Of a stretch of DNA of 64,000 nucleotides, positions 1 through 9,013 are shown one piece after another. Each line of letters starts with the position of its first letter. Position 1 is the first letter of the stretch. The position numbers and the translations under genes are program-made. The notes under the pieces are model-generated. The model saw only the letters and a list, made by a program, of their open reading frames with translations. It had not been told where the DNA came from and did not search any database. Origin of the DNA: Flavivirga amylovorans (GTDB lineage: Bacteria; Bacteroidota; Bacteroidia; Flavobacteriales; Flavobacteriaceae); the NCBI RefSeq assembly GCF_030540875.1, contig NZ_JAUOEM010000007.1, forward strand, positions 62,001 to 126,000, in the 5' to 3' direction.

Positions 1-389
1 TTCTGGAAGGCGCTGTTGAACAAGGAAATTTGAACCTAAAGCCGTTTTTAGAAGGGATCAAGGTTATTCTAAACGATATTAAAAGTGATCGAATAGCAGT
101 TAAATTTCATCCAGCTCAAAATTCTAAAAACAAAGACAAAATATTAAGAATTATAGTTGATCAAAATAAAGAAGTAGAGGTTATTCCTGATAATATTGCG
201 TTCGAGCAAATAATTTTGAATAATCCAAACCTTACTGTTTATGGCTTTGCAACATCTCTATTGTTCTATGCAAAAGAGTTTGGATGCAAAGTGAAGTATT
301 ACGAACATCAGTTATTAAAAGATAATCTTTTTAAAGAATTTCGTAGCAAGAATGATTTTAATCTAAGCGCATTGTTAAATGAGTCTTAA
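1..389 (+). CDS. Sialyltransferase-like glycosyltransferase, C-terminal part (5' truncated by window)
   Basis: The frame is open from base 3, so the gene starts upstream of the window; an internal TTG at 30 is not a credible start. The visible 129 or so residues contain an 'FHP' motif (about residue 36 of the visible part) and a downstream 'ATSLLFY' serine/threonine motif. Both occur in this order in bacterial sialyltransferase and polysialyltransferase-type glycosyltransferases (GT52 and related). It would transfer a sugar, possibly a nonulosonic acid, onto a surface glycan at the cytoplasmic face. Its end overlaps the next gene by 11 bases, so they are co-transcribed. The family call rests on two short motifs; without the N-terminal half a different GT-B enzyme remains possible. 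Confidence 0.45.
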   Translation, partial: LEGAVEQGNLNLKPFLEGIKVILNDIKSDRIAVKFHPAQNSKNKDKILRIIVDQNKEVEVIPDNIAFEQIILNNPNLTVYGFATSLLFYAKEFGCKVKYYEHQLLKDNLFKEFRSKNDFNLSALLNES

Positions 390-1521
390 AATTAATAAAA
401 GCACATTGCTCCTTTTGCTACTATGTCTGTTTATTGGAATGTCTGTAGTAGCAACAAATATAGGATCTAGTTTGAGGTACATTAAATATACTATTCCAAT
501 ATTTTTCTCTTTATTTTTACTAATAAATTATAAAAAGATTAAAGTTTATAGAGTTCCTATAAAGAACCTTCAACTTTTTTTGGTGCTTATAATTATCAAC
601 TTTATTTATTCTCTTTTTACTTTTAACCTTTCTATAAGATTTATAGAAGAATCGGTTTTAATATTAATTCCGATTTTAGCAGTAATAGTATCTACATCTA
701 TAATAAAAACACCCATACACAATATATTAGATTATTTATTTGTTGTATACGGTATTGTCTTTTTTGTTGGCAATAGTCAGTTTTTTTTCAACCCAAATAT
801 TGTTAACGAGTTTATTGATGCTTTAAGAACCTCTACTATGCCTACTGAATCGTGGATGGCATTTCCATTTGGTTTATTTTCGTTGCATTATATTTTGCAG
901 AGAAGAAAATTAAGAGCATTTATTGCTCTTTTATTCTTTGTACTCGCCTTTAAAAGAATTTCGATTCTTGCGGCTTGTTTAGCGCTTCTAATTTTTTGGT
1001 TTTTTTATAAATATCGAAAGAAAACATTTAATCCAAATAGAGCATTTGTTTGGTTTATTGTTTTAAATAGTGCTTTGTTAATTATTATATATAATTTTAT
1101 TCAAGGTAACTTTGACGCAGCTATAAAAGATATAACGGGTTTAAGCCCAAATCATTTTACACAAGGAAGATTAAGAATTTATACAGATAGTGTTAATCAT
1201 TTTGATGATAATTTACTTTTCGGCAATTCACTAGGTTCAACAAATCTGTTTTTAAAAGAAAACTTTCCAAATATTCATTTCCTTCATTCAGATATTTTGA
1301 AAATAATTTTGGAATTAGGAATTGTATCTTATTTAATATGGCTAATTACTTTCTTTAAAATAAATTTGGTAAGTGCTAAGGCTGTTCCAATATTAATCTT
1401 TATGAATATTCTCTTTTTGTCAGATAATGTTTTTATATATTTCGACACATTATTTATTTTTTATTTAATGATTGTATTATATCATAATAATAATTTAGAT
1501 GAAAGGAGAGAAAGTATTTAA
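379..1521 (+). CDS. Polytopic membrane protein, O-antigen/capsule polymerase-like (Wzy)
   Basis: The 380-residue protein is almost entirely hydrophobic, with roughly ten predicted membrane helices and a longer non-membrane loop around residues 240-305 that contains 'GRLRIYTDSVNHF' and 'FGNSLGSTN'. That layout (many helices plus one large periplasmic loop before the last helices) is typical of Wzy-type polymerases, which join undecaprenyl-linked repeat units in the periplasm. ATG at 379 overlaps the preceding gene by 11 bases, and its own end overlaps the next gene by 23 bases. Function is inferred from topology and context; Wzy proteins share little sequence. Confidence 0.55.
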   Translation: MSLKINKSTLLLLLLCLFIGMSVVATNIGSSLRYIKYTIPIFFSLFLLINYKKIKVYRVPIKNLQLFLVLIIINFIYSLFTFNLSIRFIEESVLILIPILAVIVSTSIIKTPIHNILDYLFVVYGIVFFVGNSQFFFNPNIVNEFIDALRTSTMPTESWMAFPFGLFSLHYILQRRKLRAFIALLFFVLAFKRISILAACLALLIFWFFYKYRKKTFNPNRAFVWFIVLNSALLIIIYNFIQGNFDAAIKDITGLSPNHFTQGRLRIYTDSVNHFDDNLLFGNSLGSTNLFLKENFPNIHFLHSDILKIILELGIVSYLIWLITFFKINLVSAKAVPILIFMNILFLSDNVFIYFDTLFIFYLMIVLYHNNNLDERRESI

Positions 1522-2764
1522 TGCTATTGTTGAAGCTTTTTTTATTGGCATGGCAATTACAATTCCATTTTGGATGCTATTCAATAACATTGTTGTTATT
1601 TTAGGATTATCAACTAGTATAATTTACTTTTTTAAGTTCAAAAAAGATAAGAGAATCTGGCAGTCTATTTATACAGCGTACATATTTCTTTATGCTTTAA
1701 TGATAATTGCACTTTTATATACTGCTAATTTGAAAATAGGATTTCAAAAACTTGAGCAACGTTTACTTTTTATAGTTTTACCTTTGATTTGTTTTTCTTT
1801 TACTAAATACATAAACAGTAGTTTGATTAAAAAAATATTGAAATGGTTTGTCTATTCTATACTGGTCGCAGTTTTTATTATTTTAATAGTAGCCACAAAG
1901 AAAACATTGTATTTTGGATCGTTAAACCCTTTTAATGAAATAAATGGGAATTTCTTCTCATATATAGAATTTACCAATGTACTTGATGAAATACATCCCA
2001 TATATTTTGGAACTTATGTTTTGTTTTCAATATTTATTCTTGGAAATGATTATTTTGAAAATGATGAGATTATTAAATTGAAACCAGTGTTAAGGCTATT
2101 ATGTATTCTACTTTTTACCATAATTTCATTTTTGCTTAATTCTTTTCTTTTAACAGCTTTGACCCTAATTGTTCTCGTATACTTTTCAATATTACTTATA
2201 CGCCTAAAAAAAATTCATTCAATAATGAAGGGGATAGTAGTATTATTGTTTTTGGCATCAATGATTTTCTCTTCTTTTTTTATTTATAACAAGTTTAAGG
2301 GGTTAGATTTGAAGAATGATTTAGTGAACAGGGATTTTTCAGGAACTCAATTTACAGCTGTTAAAGCAAGAATGGCGAAGCTATATTGCTCTGTCGATTT
2401 AATATTAGATAATTTTTGGATTGGTGTAGCCCCAGGTGATGAGAAAGAGGAATTATTAAGATGCTATCATCGTAATAACTTCAGACATGGTGTTGAAAGG
2501 AATTTTAATTCGCATAACCAATACCTTACAGAGTTTATTTATACAGGAGTATTCGGGTTTATTGGTTTAATAGTTTTATTTTTGATCATTTTTAGGAGAG
2601 GGCTCTTAGAAGGGAATAATTATTTGATTGCAATTGGAATCATTTTTTTTGTTTTTAGCTTAACTGAGTCAGCATTAGTTAGAAATAAAGGAATTGTTTT
2701 TTTTGTTTTTTTTTCATGCTTTTTGTTCCATTTAAAGAAAGAAAAGAGTTTATCAAAGCCTTAA
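1499..2764 (+). CDS. O-antigen ligase / polymerase family membrane protein (Wzy_C-like)
   Basis: This 421-residue protein has about eleven hydrophobic segments. The stretch 'NSHNQYLTEFIYTGVFG' at about residues 337-353 matches the conserved His-containing periplasmic segment of the O-antigen ligase/polymerase superfamily (PF04932), just before the final helices. Such enzymes transfer or polymerise undecaprenyl-linked glycans in the periplasm. It is the second of three polymerase-like proteins here, so the locus may hold a true ligase as well as a polymerase. The ATG at 1499 lies inside the end of the previous gene. Confidence 0.65.
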   Translation: MKGEKVFNAIVEAFFIGMAITIPFWMLFNNIVVILGLSTSIIYFFKFKKDKRIWQSIYTAYIFLYALMIIALLYTANLKIGFQKLEQRLLFIVLPLICFSFTKYINSSLIKKILKWFVYSILVAVFIILIVATKKTLYFGSLNPFNEINGNFFSYIEFTNVLDEIHPIYFGTYVLFSIFILGNDYFENDEIIKLKPVLRLLCILLFTIISFLLNSFLLTALTLIVLVYFSILLIRLKKIHSIMKGIVVLLFLASMIFSSFFIYNKFKGLDLKNDLVNRDFSGTQFTAVKARMAKLYCSVDLILDNFWIGVAPGDEKEELLRCYHRNNFRHGVERNFNSHNQYLTEFIYTGVFGFIGLIVLFLIIFRRGLLEGNNYLIAIGIIFFVFSLTESALVRNKGIVFFVFFSCFLFHLKKEKSLSKP

Positions 2765-2771
2765 ACGTTAT

Positions 2772-3818
2772 ATGAATAAGTTATTTGTTGTTTTTCCAAT
2801 TTCAGGCCCAAACAATGGTGTTAAGATTATATCTAACCATATCATTGAAAAATTAAGAGATAAAGGAGTTAATTTAGAATTAATCGATTTAGCCCAAGCT
2901 AGAGAATTTAGTAATTTTGGAAGGTTTGAGTTTTCTAAGGTAATACAATCTTTTAAAATATTATTGAAGATATTGAGTATTCCCAGAAAATCATTTGTAT
3001 ACATTAATTTTACAGCAAAAGGTTTTGCATACTATAGAGATTTATTTTTTATTATTACTAGTAAATTTTTATCACATAAAATTACACTTCATATACATGA
3101 AAATGGACATGAAAATAGGAGTTCAACATTTCTAAAGAAACTCTTGAAAAATATCAATGTTGTAGTAATAAATAAAAGGCAATTACGGAATTTGAGTTAT
3201 TTAAATAATATTTATTTATTAGATAATTCTTTACCAGATTACAATACAAATAACAGCACAGACACTAAACAGCAAAAACTGTTGTTTTTTTCTAATTTAT
3301 CGATTTTAAAAGGAATTGACTTTCTGTGTGACTTTTGTGATTTAATGTATAAAGAAATGAAAACCCCCTATAAATTAACTATATGTGGAGGTGTTTTAGA
3401 TGCTTATACGGAGCAAAGGTTGAATTGTCTTTTGAAAAAATATAATTTTATTGAATATTTGGGTGCTATAGAAAGTGTAGAAGAGAAAAAGAAAATCTTT
3501 CAAAAACATTCATTACTTTTGTTTACTAGTGAAGAGAATTCTGAAGTGTATCCCTTGGTTTACATAGAAGCTCTTATGTTTGGCTTGGGAATCATTACAA
3601 CAAAACAGGTCGTTAGTCAAAAAGTCGTAAGAAACGGGAATGGGCTTATAATAAGTGAAATCAATAAAGAAGTGTTTTCTGATATAAATAGTTTGCTGTC
3701 TACAAATGTAGATGAGAAATCTAGACAATTATATTTGAAAGGCTATTCTTTTGAAGATTTTATTTCTAATTTATATAAAATAATATTTAGAGAGGATGAT
3801 AAATTTCGAACAAATTGA
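2772..3818 (+). CDS. Glycosyltransferase family 4 protein
   Basis: The 348-residue protein has an N-terminal glycine-rich loop ('FPISGPNNGV', residues 8-17) and a C-terminal GT-B domain. E258 and E266 ('SEVYPLVYIEALMFG') form the E-x7-E motif of GT4 retaining glycosyltransferases, which contacts the donor nucleotide sugar. It would add one sugar to the lipid-linked repeat unit in the cytoplasm. It starts 7 bases after the preceding stop and its last 23 bases overlap the next gene, so it belongs to the same transcription unit. Donor and acceptor cannot be told from the sequence. Confidence 0.75.
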   Translation: MNKLFVVFPISGPNNGVKIISNHIIEKLRDKGVNLELIDLAQAREFSNFGRFEFSKVIQSFKILLKILSIPRKSFVYINFTAKGFAYYRDLFFIITSKFLSHKITLHIHENGHENRSSTFLKKLLKNINVVVINKRQLRNLSYLNNIYLLDNSLPDYNTNNSTDTKQQKLLFFSNLSILKGIDFLCDFCDLMYKEMKTPYKLTICGGVLDAYTEQRLNCLLKKYNFIEYLGAIESVEEKKKIFQKHSLLLFTSEENSEVYPLVYIEALMFGLGIITTKQVVSQKVVRNGNGLIISEINKEVFSDINSLLSTNVDEKSRQLYLKGYSFEDFISNLYKIIFREDDKFRTN

Positions 3819-4572
3819 AAAAAACAAAGAACAGTTGAGGTTGAATTATTTAACAGCCAACCCATTTCCCTATTTAATAATTGATAACTTCTGTGATGAA
3901 GATAAATTAACTCAACTTTATGACGCTATTCCTGATTTAGAGAATAAGAGTAAGGACTATATGTTTGCTAATAATAAGTTTGAGAAGTCAAATTATAAGG
4001 TTTTAGGTAATGTGTTCGATGAATTATATGAGGATTTGAAATCTGAAAGGATGAATAGTTTCTTATCTTTTATTTCTTCCGAAAAAGTATTTGTAGATCC
4101 AGAAAATCATGGAGGAGGTATACATCAAGGTAAAAAGAATAGCTTCTTAGACATGCATTTAGATTTTAATTATCATCCATTATATAAAAATTGGTTTAGG
4201 AATATGAACTTGCTCTTATATATAAATAAAGATTGGAAAGAGGAATATAAAGGGCATCTTGATATAGAGGATTTAAGAACTGGTGATAAAGAGAAATTAG
4301 GAGTGCCTTTTAATAGGTTAATTATTCAGCAGACTCGAGGGTATACCTTACATGGATATGCAATGACAAATTTCCCTGAAGGACAATATCGAACTTCAAT
4401 TGCAACATATGCTTACACAGAACATGTTAATTTAATCGAAAAACCAAGAACAACAGATTGGTTTCCAGATGAAGAATCATCTGCTTTAAAAAAGATTGTG
4501 GCAGCAAATTATAACAATCTTGTTCAGGTAAAAAATAAATTGTTTGGAAGTGGTACAGCAAAAAATAAATAA
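3796..4572 (+). CDS. 2-oxoglutarate/Fe(II)-dependent oxygenase family protein
   Basis: This 258-residue protein carries the facial-triad pattern of 2OG-Fe(II) dioxygenases. H121 and D123 ('MHLDFNYHP') and a distal H186 ('YTLHGYAM') bind iron, and R199 ('QYRTSIATYAY') is placed to hold 2-oxoglutarate. The layout resembles prolyl-4-hydroxylase-like proteins (PF13640). In a polysaccharide locus a likely substrate is a sugar, an amino-acid substituent or a lipid-linked intermediate, but nothing in the sequence fixes it. It overlaps the preceding glycosyltransferase by 23 bases and is followed 12 bases later by another, so it is embedded in the assembly operon. Confidence 0.75.
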   Translation: MINFEQIEKNKEQLRLNYLTANPFPYLIIDNFCDEDKLTQLYDAIPDLENKSKDYMFANNKFEKSNYKVLGNVFDELYEDLKSERMNSFLSFISSEKVFVDPENHGGGIHQGKKNSFLDMHLDFNYHPLYKNWFRNMNLLLYINKDWKEEYKGHLDIEDLRTGDKEKLGVPFNRLIIQQTRGYTLHGYAMTNFPEGQYRTSIATYAYTEHVNLIEKPRTTDWFPDEESSALKKIVAANYNNLVQVKNKLFGSGTAKNK

Positions 4573-4584
4573 ATATTAGCTTTA

Positions 4585-5343
4585 ATGAATTCAACCATAT
4601 CTGTATTAGTTGTTACTCACAATCATTCAGAGTATATTCATAAACTGATTAATTCTCTAGTTCGCTTTAAAATTACAAATGTTTTTTTTTGTGATGCTTG
4701 TTCTTCTGATGGCACTTTAGAAATTTTACAAAAAAGCCCATATAAAGCTAATGTTTTAGCGAAAAAAAAATTAGAAGGCTTTTCTAAAAACAATAACGAT
4801 TTAATAAGGCACTTTAATATTGATACCAAATATTATTTATTGCTAAATCCAGACACTTTTTTTGACTCAGATTTTATAAGTATATTATATAATAAGATGG
4901 AGTTGGATGCCTCTATTGGTATAATTACTCCAGTATTAAAATACCCAGATGGTAGATTGCAAATAACATGGAAAAAGTTTCCAGGTTTCTTTACTGTATT
5001 AAAAAAAAGGTTGGGACTATTAAAAGCTATTAATGAAAAGACAATGGCGGGTCCAGATATTGATTGGTGTTTAGGAGCGTGTATGCTAATAAGTAACGTG
5101 TTAATGAAAAACAATAACATGTTATTGGATGAAAGATATCGTTTGTATTGTGAGGATATAGATATTTGTTTTGAGGCGCACGATAAGGGACTTAAAGTTA
5201 TAGGAGATTCAGATACTTCAGTTTTTCATCATTTAAATGAAACTAGTGCAAAAAATATTTTTAGTAAATATAATTTATGGAATATTAGTAGCATTTTTAA
5301 GTTTTTGATTAAGTGGAATATTAACTATGTTAAAAAAGTGTGA
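4585..5343 (+). CDS. Glycosyltransferase family 2 protein (rhamnosyltransferase-like)
   Basis: The 252-residue GT-A protein shows the N-terminal nucleotide-binding segment 'ISVLVVTHNHSEYI' (residues 5-18), 'DACSSDGT' (37-44), the metal-binding 'NPD' (88-90) and the acceptor-side block 'CLGACML' (162-168) followed by 'EDIDICFEAHDKG' (190-202). This order is characteristic of GT2 inverting enzymes of the rhamnosyltransferase type. It acts in the cytoplasm on lipid-linked intermediates. Its last 17 bases overlap the next gene. The exact sugar is unknown. Confidence 0.8.
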   Translation: MNSTISVLVVTHNHSEYIHKLINSLVRFKITNVFFCDACSSDGTLEILQKSPYKANVLAKKKLEGFSKNNNDLIRHFNIDTKYYLLLNPDTFFDSDFISILYNKMELDASIGIITPVLKYPDGRLQITWKKFPGFFTVLKKRLGLLKAINEKTMAGPDIDWCLGACMLISNVLMKNNNMLLDERYRLYCEDIDICFEAHDKGLKVIGDSDTSVFHHLNETSAKNIFSKYNLWNISSIFKFLIKWNINYVKKV

Positions 5344-6532
5344 TTTTTATAACGTAACTTATTATGTGCCTGCATTAATTTTAGTGATTTTTTTTGTAAG
5401 TGAGTTTATAAGTAAGATTTTAAAATTTAATGGGGGTGACTTTAACCGGGTTTCAGGTTTAGTAAAACTAGTTTTTGAAATTTTAATTTTAGTATATGTT
5501 TTTAAAAGGAAAAAGAAAAACTGGAGAATTCTTATAAGTGTTTGTTTAACTTTTTTTGTAGTATATTTTCTTGGTCATTTTTTTCTCTTTCCTCGATTTT
5601 CTTTAAATGAGTTTATTGTAAACATTTACTCGTTAAATGGATACTTATTTGTTTTCATACTGTTTTATGCTTTAAAACCTCAGAATTTAGATGATCAAAA
5701 AGTTTTATATTTTCAATTAAGATTAGTCGATAAAATTTTAAAACTTATTTTCATAACCAACTCTATTGCGATTCTTTTTGGGTGTGTTTTTTCAATTGAT
5801 ATTTTTCAAACGTACCCTGGTACAAATGGAAGGTTTGGATATAATGGTATGTTTTTACATGCTAGCCATTCAAGCTATGTTTACTGTATTTATATTCTTT
5901 ACTTTTACAATGAGTATCTTAAAAATAAGATAAAAGAGAATTCACTTTTTTTGATAGTGTCTATAATCATGTCTTTTATTGTTGCTACTAAAACGATTTT
6001 CTTGTTCAATTTTCTTTTTTTGTCACATATTTTATACAAAAGATTTTCTTTAAAGATATTTTTAACCATTTTTAGTTTTGTAAGTGGTATTATCTTTATT
6101 TCAAGAGTGTTTATAGTAGAAATATTTAAAAGCAAATTTGATATATTGTATCAAATTTATAAAGAAGAAGGGTTAATAACTATGATTTTTTCTACTAGGA
6201 ATCAATCTATACCAAATGATTTAATTCCTTATATAAGGGAGAAATGGACTTGGGTTAATTTCCTTTTTGGCGGATCGAACTTCCATATAGCACGTACTGA
6301 GATAGAAATAATCGATTTGTTTTGGTTTTTTGGTTTATTAGGTGGTGCTATTTACATTTATTTGATTCATGGAATTCTTATAAGAACTTTTACAGAAAAT
6401 ATTGAGCTAAGAATTCCAATGTTATTTTTAGGCTTATGTGCTGTTTTTGCTGGAAGTTTTTTCACTAACGCTCCTGTTATTCCATATTTTGTTGTTTTAG
6501 TTTTTCAACTAAAATTTACTTTTAATAGATAG
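5327..6532 (+). CDS. Polytopic membrane protein, third polymerase-like protein of the locus
   Basis: This 401-residue protein is strongly hydrophobic, with about ten membrane segments and a soluble loop near residues 270-320 containing 'STRNQSIPNDLIPYIREKWTW' and 'FGGSNFH'. Its topology fits a Wzy-like polymerase or O-antigen ligase, but no family signature can be read with confidence. It begins within the end of the GT2 gene. An 86-base gap separates it from ugd, so a new promoter could start there. Base composition is as AT-rich as its neighbours. Confidence 0.5.
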   Translation: MLKKCDFYNVTYYVPALILVIFFVSEFISKILKFNGGDFNRVSGLVKLVFEILILVYVFKRKKKNWRILISVCLTFFVVYFLGHFFLFPRFSLNEFIVNIYSLNGYLFVFILFYALKPQNLDDQKVLYFQLRLVDKILKLIFITNSIAILFGCVFSIDIFQTYPGTNGRFGYNGMFLHASHSSYVYCIYILYFYNEYLKNKIKENSLFLIVSIIMSFIVATKTIFLFNFLFLSHILYKRFSLKIFLTIFSFVSGIIFISRVFIVEIFKSKFDILYQIYKEEGLITMIFSTRNQSIPNDLIPYIREKWTWVNFLFGGSNFHIARTEIEIIDLFWFFGLLGGAIYIYLIHGILIRTFTENIELRIPMLFLGLCAVFAGSFFTNAPVIPYFVVLVFQLKFTFNR

Positions 6533-6618
6533 GTGAAATGAGAAAAGTTTTAAACATATTTCTTTAGATTGATCATAAACCAAGTTACTTTCTTATTTTT
6601 GTTTTATAGACTTTTTTA

Positions 6619-8019
6619 ATGAAAATAAAAACTATTTGTTGTATTGGAGCAGGCTATGTGGGAGGTCCGACTATGTCTATTATTGCTCAGAAATGTCCAC
6701 ATATTAAAATAACTGTTGTAGATGTTAACGCTTCTCGAATTGCAGCCTGGAACGATAATAATCTTAACAGGCTACCAATATTCGAACCTGAATTGAATGA
6801 TGTAGTTAAAGAAGTTAGGGGACGAAATCTTTTTTTCTCAACAGACGTAGGTAAAGCTATTGATGAAGCCGATATGATTTTTATTTCTGTAAATACACCT
6901 ACAAAGACCTATGGAAAAGGGAAAGGAATGGCTGCGGATTTAAAATATATCGAATTGTGTGCTCGTCAAATAGCCAAAGTAGCAAAACAAAACAAAATAG
7001 TAGTAGAAAAATCAACCCTTCCAGTAAGAACAGCATCTGCTATTAAAAGTATTTTAGATAATACAGGAAATGGTGTTCAATTTCAAATCTTATCAAACCC
7101 TGAGTTTTTAGCAGAAGGAACTGCTGTTCAGAATTTATTAAAACCGGATCGAGTATTAATTGGAGGAGATACTTCTACTAATGAAGGGGAGGTTGCCATT
7201 CAAGCTTTAGTAGAGATATATTCAAATTGGGTTCCTAAAAAGCAAATATTAACAACTAATGTATGGTCTTCAGAACTCTCTAAGCTTACTGCAAATGCCT
7301 TTTTAGCACAACGTGTTTCATCTATAAATGCGATGTCTGAAATATGTGAAAAAACAGGAGCAGATATAAAGGAAGTTTCAAAAGCTATTGGAATGGACTC
7401 TAGAATTGGTTCAAAATTTTTAAATGCTTCAGTAGGCTTTGGTGGATCTTGTTTTCAAAAGGATATATTAAACCTAGTTTATATAGCCAGAAGTTATGGG
7501 TTAAATGAAGTTGCTGATTATTGGGAACAAGTTGTTATAATGAATGAACATCAAAAAAATCGTTTTTCTGATAATATTGTAAGCACTTTATATAATACAG
7601 TTTCTGGAAAAAAAATAACATTTTTGGGATGGGCATTTAAAAAAGATACAAATGACACTCGTGAATCTGCAGCTATTAAGGTTGCCGATAATTTATTAAA
7701 TGAACAAGCTAGGATATCTGTTTACGACCCTAAGGTTCCAAAAGAAAAAGTATATACTGATTTAGATTATCTAAATACTCGTTCGTCAAGTGAAAACAAA
7801 AGCTTATTGACCGTAAATAAAGACCCTTATGAGGCTTGTAAGAATTCTCATGCGATATCTATTTTAACAGAATGGGATGAGTTTAAAAGTTACGATTGGG
7901 AAGGTATTTATAAAAATATGCAAAAGCCTGCTTTTATTTTTGATGGCAGAGGTCTTTTGAATAAAGGAGAGCTAGAAAAAATAGGGTTTATCTATTATAA
8001 TATAGGAACAGGAAACTAA
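6619..8019 (+). CDS. ugd: UDP-glucose 6-dehydrogenase
   Basis: This enzyme oxidises UDP-glucose to UDP-glucuronate with two NAD+. The 466-residue protein has the Rossmann motif 'GAGYVGG' (10-16), '[13 protein letters not shown]' (91-103), the '[12 protein letters not shown]' helix (221-232) and the catalytic cysteine C278 in '[10 protein letters not shown]'. Length and the '[11 protein letters not shown]' block resemble the longer, animal-type UGDH form rather than the short bacterial type. The gene is immediately followed by UDP-xylose synthase, so the product probably feeds UDP-xylose formation for the glycan built by this locus. Confidence 0.95.
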   Translation: MKIKTICCIGAGYVGGPTMSIIAQKCPHIKITVVDVNASRIAAWNDNNLNRLPIFEPELNDVVKEVRGRNLFFSTDVGKAIDEADMIFISVNTPTKTYGKGKGMAADLKYIELCARQIAKVAKQNKIVVEKSTLPVRTASAIKSILDNTGNGVQFQILSNPEFLAEGTAVQNLLKPDRVLIGGDTSTNEGEVAIQALVEIYSNWVPKKQILTTNVWSSELSKLTANAFLAQRVSSINAMSEICEKTGADIKEVSKAIGMDSRIGSKFLNASVGFGGSCFQKDILNLVYIARSYGLNEVADYWEQVVIMNEHQKNRFSDNIVSTLYNTVSGKKITFLGWAFKKDTNDTRESAAIKVADNLLNEQARISVYDPKVPKEKVYTDLDYLNTRSSSENKSLLTVNKDPYEACKNSHAISILTEWDEFKSYDWEGIYKNMQKPAFIFDGRGLLNKGELEKIGFIYYNIGTGN

Positions 8020-8025
8020 GTTATT

Positions 8026-9012
8026 ATGAGAAAAGTCCTAATTACAGGAGCTGCTGGATTTTTAGGATCGCATTTATGTGATCGATTTATAAATGAAGGT
8101 TATTATGTTATTGGTATGGATAACTTCATTACTGGTGATAAAAAAAACCTTATTCATTTAGATAATCACCAAAATTTTGAATTTATTGAACATGATGTTA
8201 CTGAGTTTATAAATATTGAAGGCGTTCTCGATTATATATTACATTTTGCTTCACCAGCAAGCCCTATAGATTATCTAAAAATCCCTATTCAAACATTAAA
8301 AGTAGGTTCTTTAGGAACCCATAATCTTTTAGGTTTAGCAAAAGTAAAAAAAGCACGAATCCTAATTGCTTCAACATCCGAAGTATATGGAGACCCGTTA
8401 GTGCATCCCCAAACAGAAGATTATTATGGAAATGTAAACACTATTGGTCCTCGAGGCGTTTATGATGAGGCAAAACGCTTTCAAGAATCTATAACTATGG
8501 CTTATCATAGATTTCATGGTTTAGAAACACGTATAGTTCGCATATTTAACACGTATGGTCCTCGTATGAGACTTAATGATGGACGTGTAATTCCTGCGTT
8601 CATGGGACAAGCACTAAGGGGAGAAGATTTAACTATATTTGGTGATGGATCTCAAACTAGATCATTTTGTTACATAGATGATCAAATAGAAGGTATTTTT
8701 AGGTTATTGTTTAGTGATTATTCTTACCCTGTTAATATTGGAAATCCTCATGAAATAACCATTAAAGATTTTGCCGAGGAAATCATTAAATTAACCGGGG
8801 TGAATCAAAAAATAATATATAAGGAGCTACCGCAAGATGATCCTCTTCAAAGACAACCTGATATTAGTTTAGCAAAAAAAATATTAAATTGGGAACCAAA
8901 AATAGAAAGAAGAGAGGGTATGTTAAAAACCTTCAACTATTTTAAGAGCTTATCTGAGGAAGATTTGCATAAGAGAGATCATAAAGATTTTAAAGATCAT
9001 ATAAAGAGATAG
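8026..9012 (+). CDS. uxs: UDP-glucuronate decarboxylase (UDP-xylose synthase)
   Basis: This short-chain dehydrogenase/reductase-type enzyme converts UDP-glucuronate to UDP-xylose with recycling of bound NAD+. The 328-residue sequence contains '[11 protein letters not shown]' (7-17), 'HFASPASP' (73-80), 'STSEVYGDP' (116-124) with the catalytic glutamate, and the Y146-x3-K150 pair in 'VYDEAK'. '[12 protein letters not shown]' and '[11 protein letters not shown]' are hallmarks of the UXS subgroup as opposed to UDP-glucose epimerases. It starts 6 bases after ugd, which supplies its substrate, and ends one base before the next gene. Confidence 0.93.
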   Translation: MRKVLITGAAGFLGSHLCDRFINEGYYVIGMDNFITGDKKNLIHLDNHQNFEFIEHDVTEFINIEGVLDYILHFASPASPIDYLKIPIQTLKVGSLGTHNLLGLAKVKKARILIASTSEVYGDPLVHPQTEDYYGNVNTIGPRGVYDEAKRFQESITMAYHRFHGLETRIVRIFNTYGPRMRLNDGRVIPAFMGQALRGEDLTIFGDGSQTRSFCYIDDQIEGIFRLLFSDYSYPVNIGNPHEITIKDFAEEIIKLTGVNQKIIYKELPQDDPLQRQPDISLAKKILNWEPKIERREGMLKTFNYFKSLSEEDLHKRDHKDFKDHIKR

Positions 9013-9013
9013 T

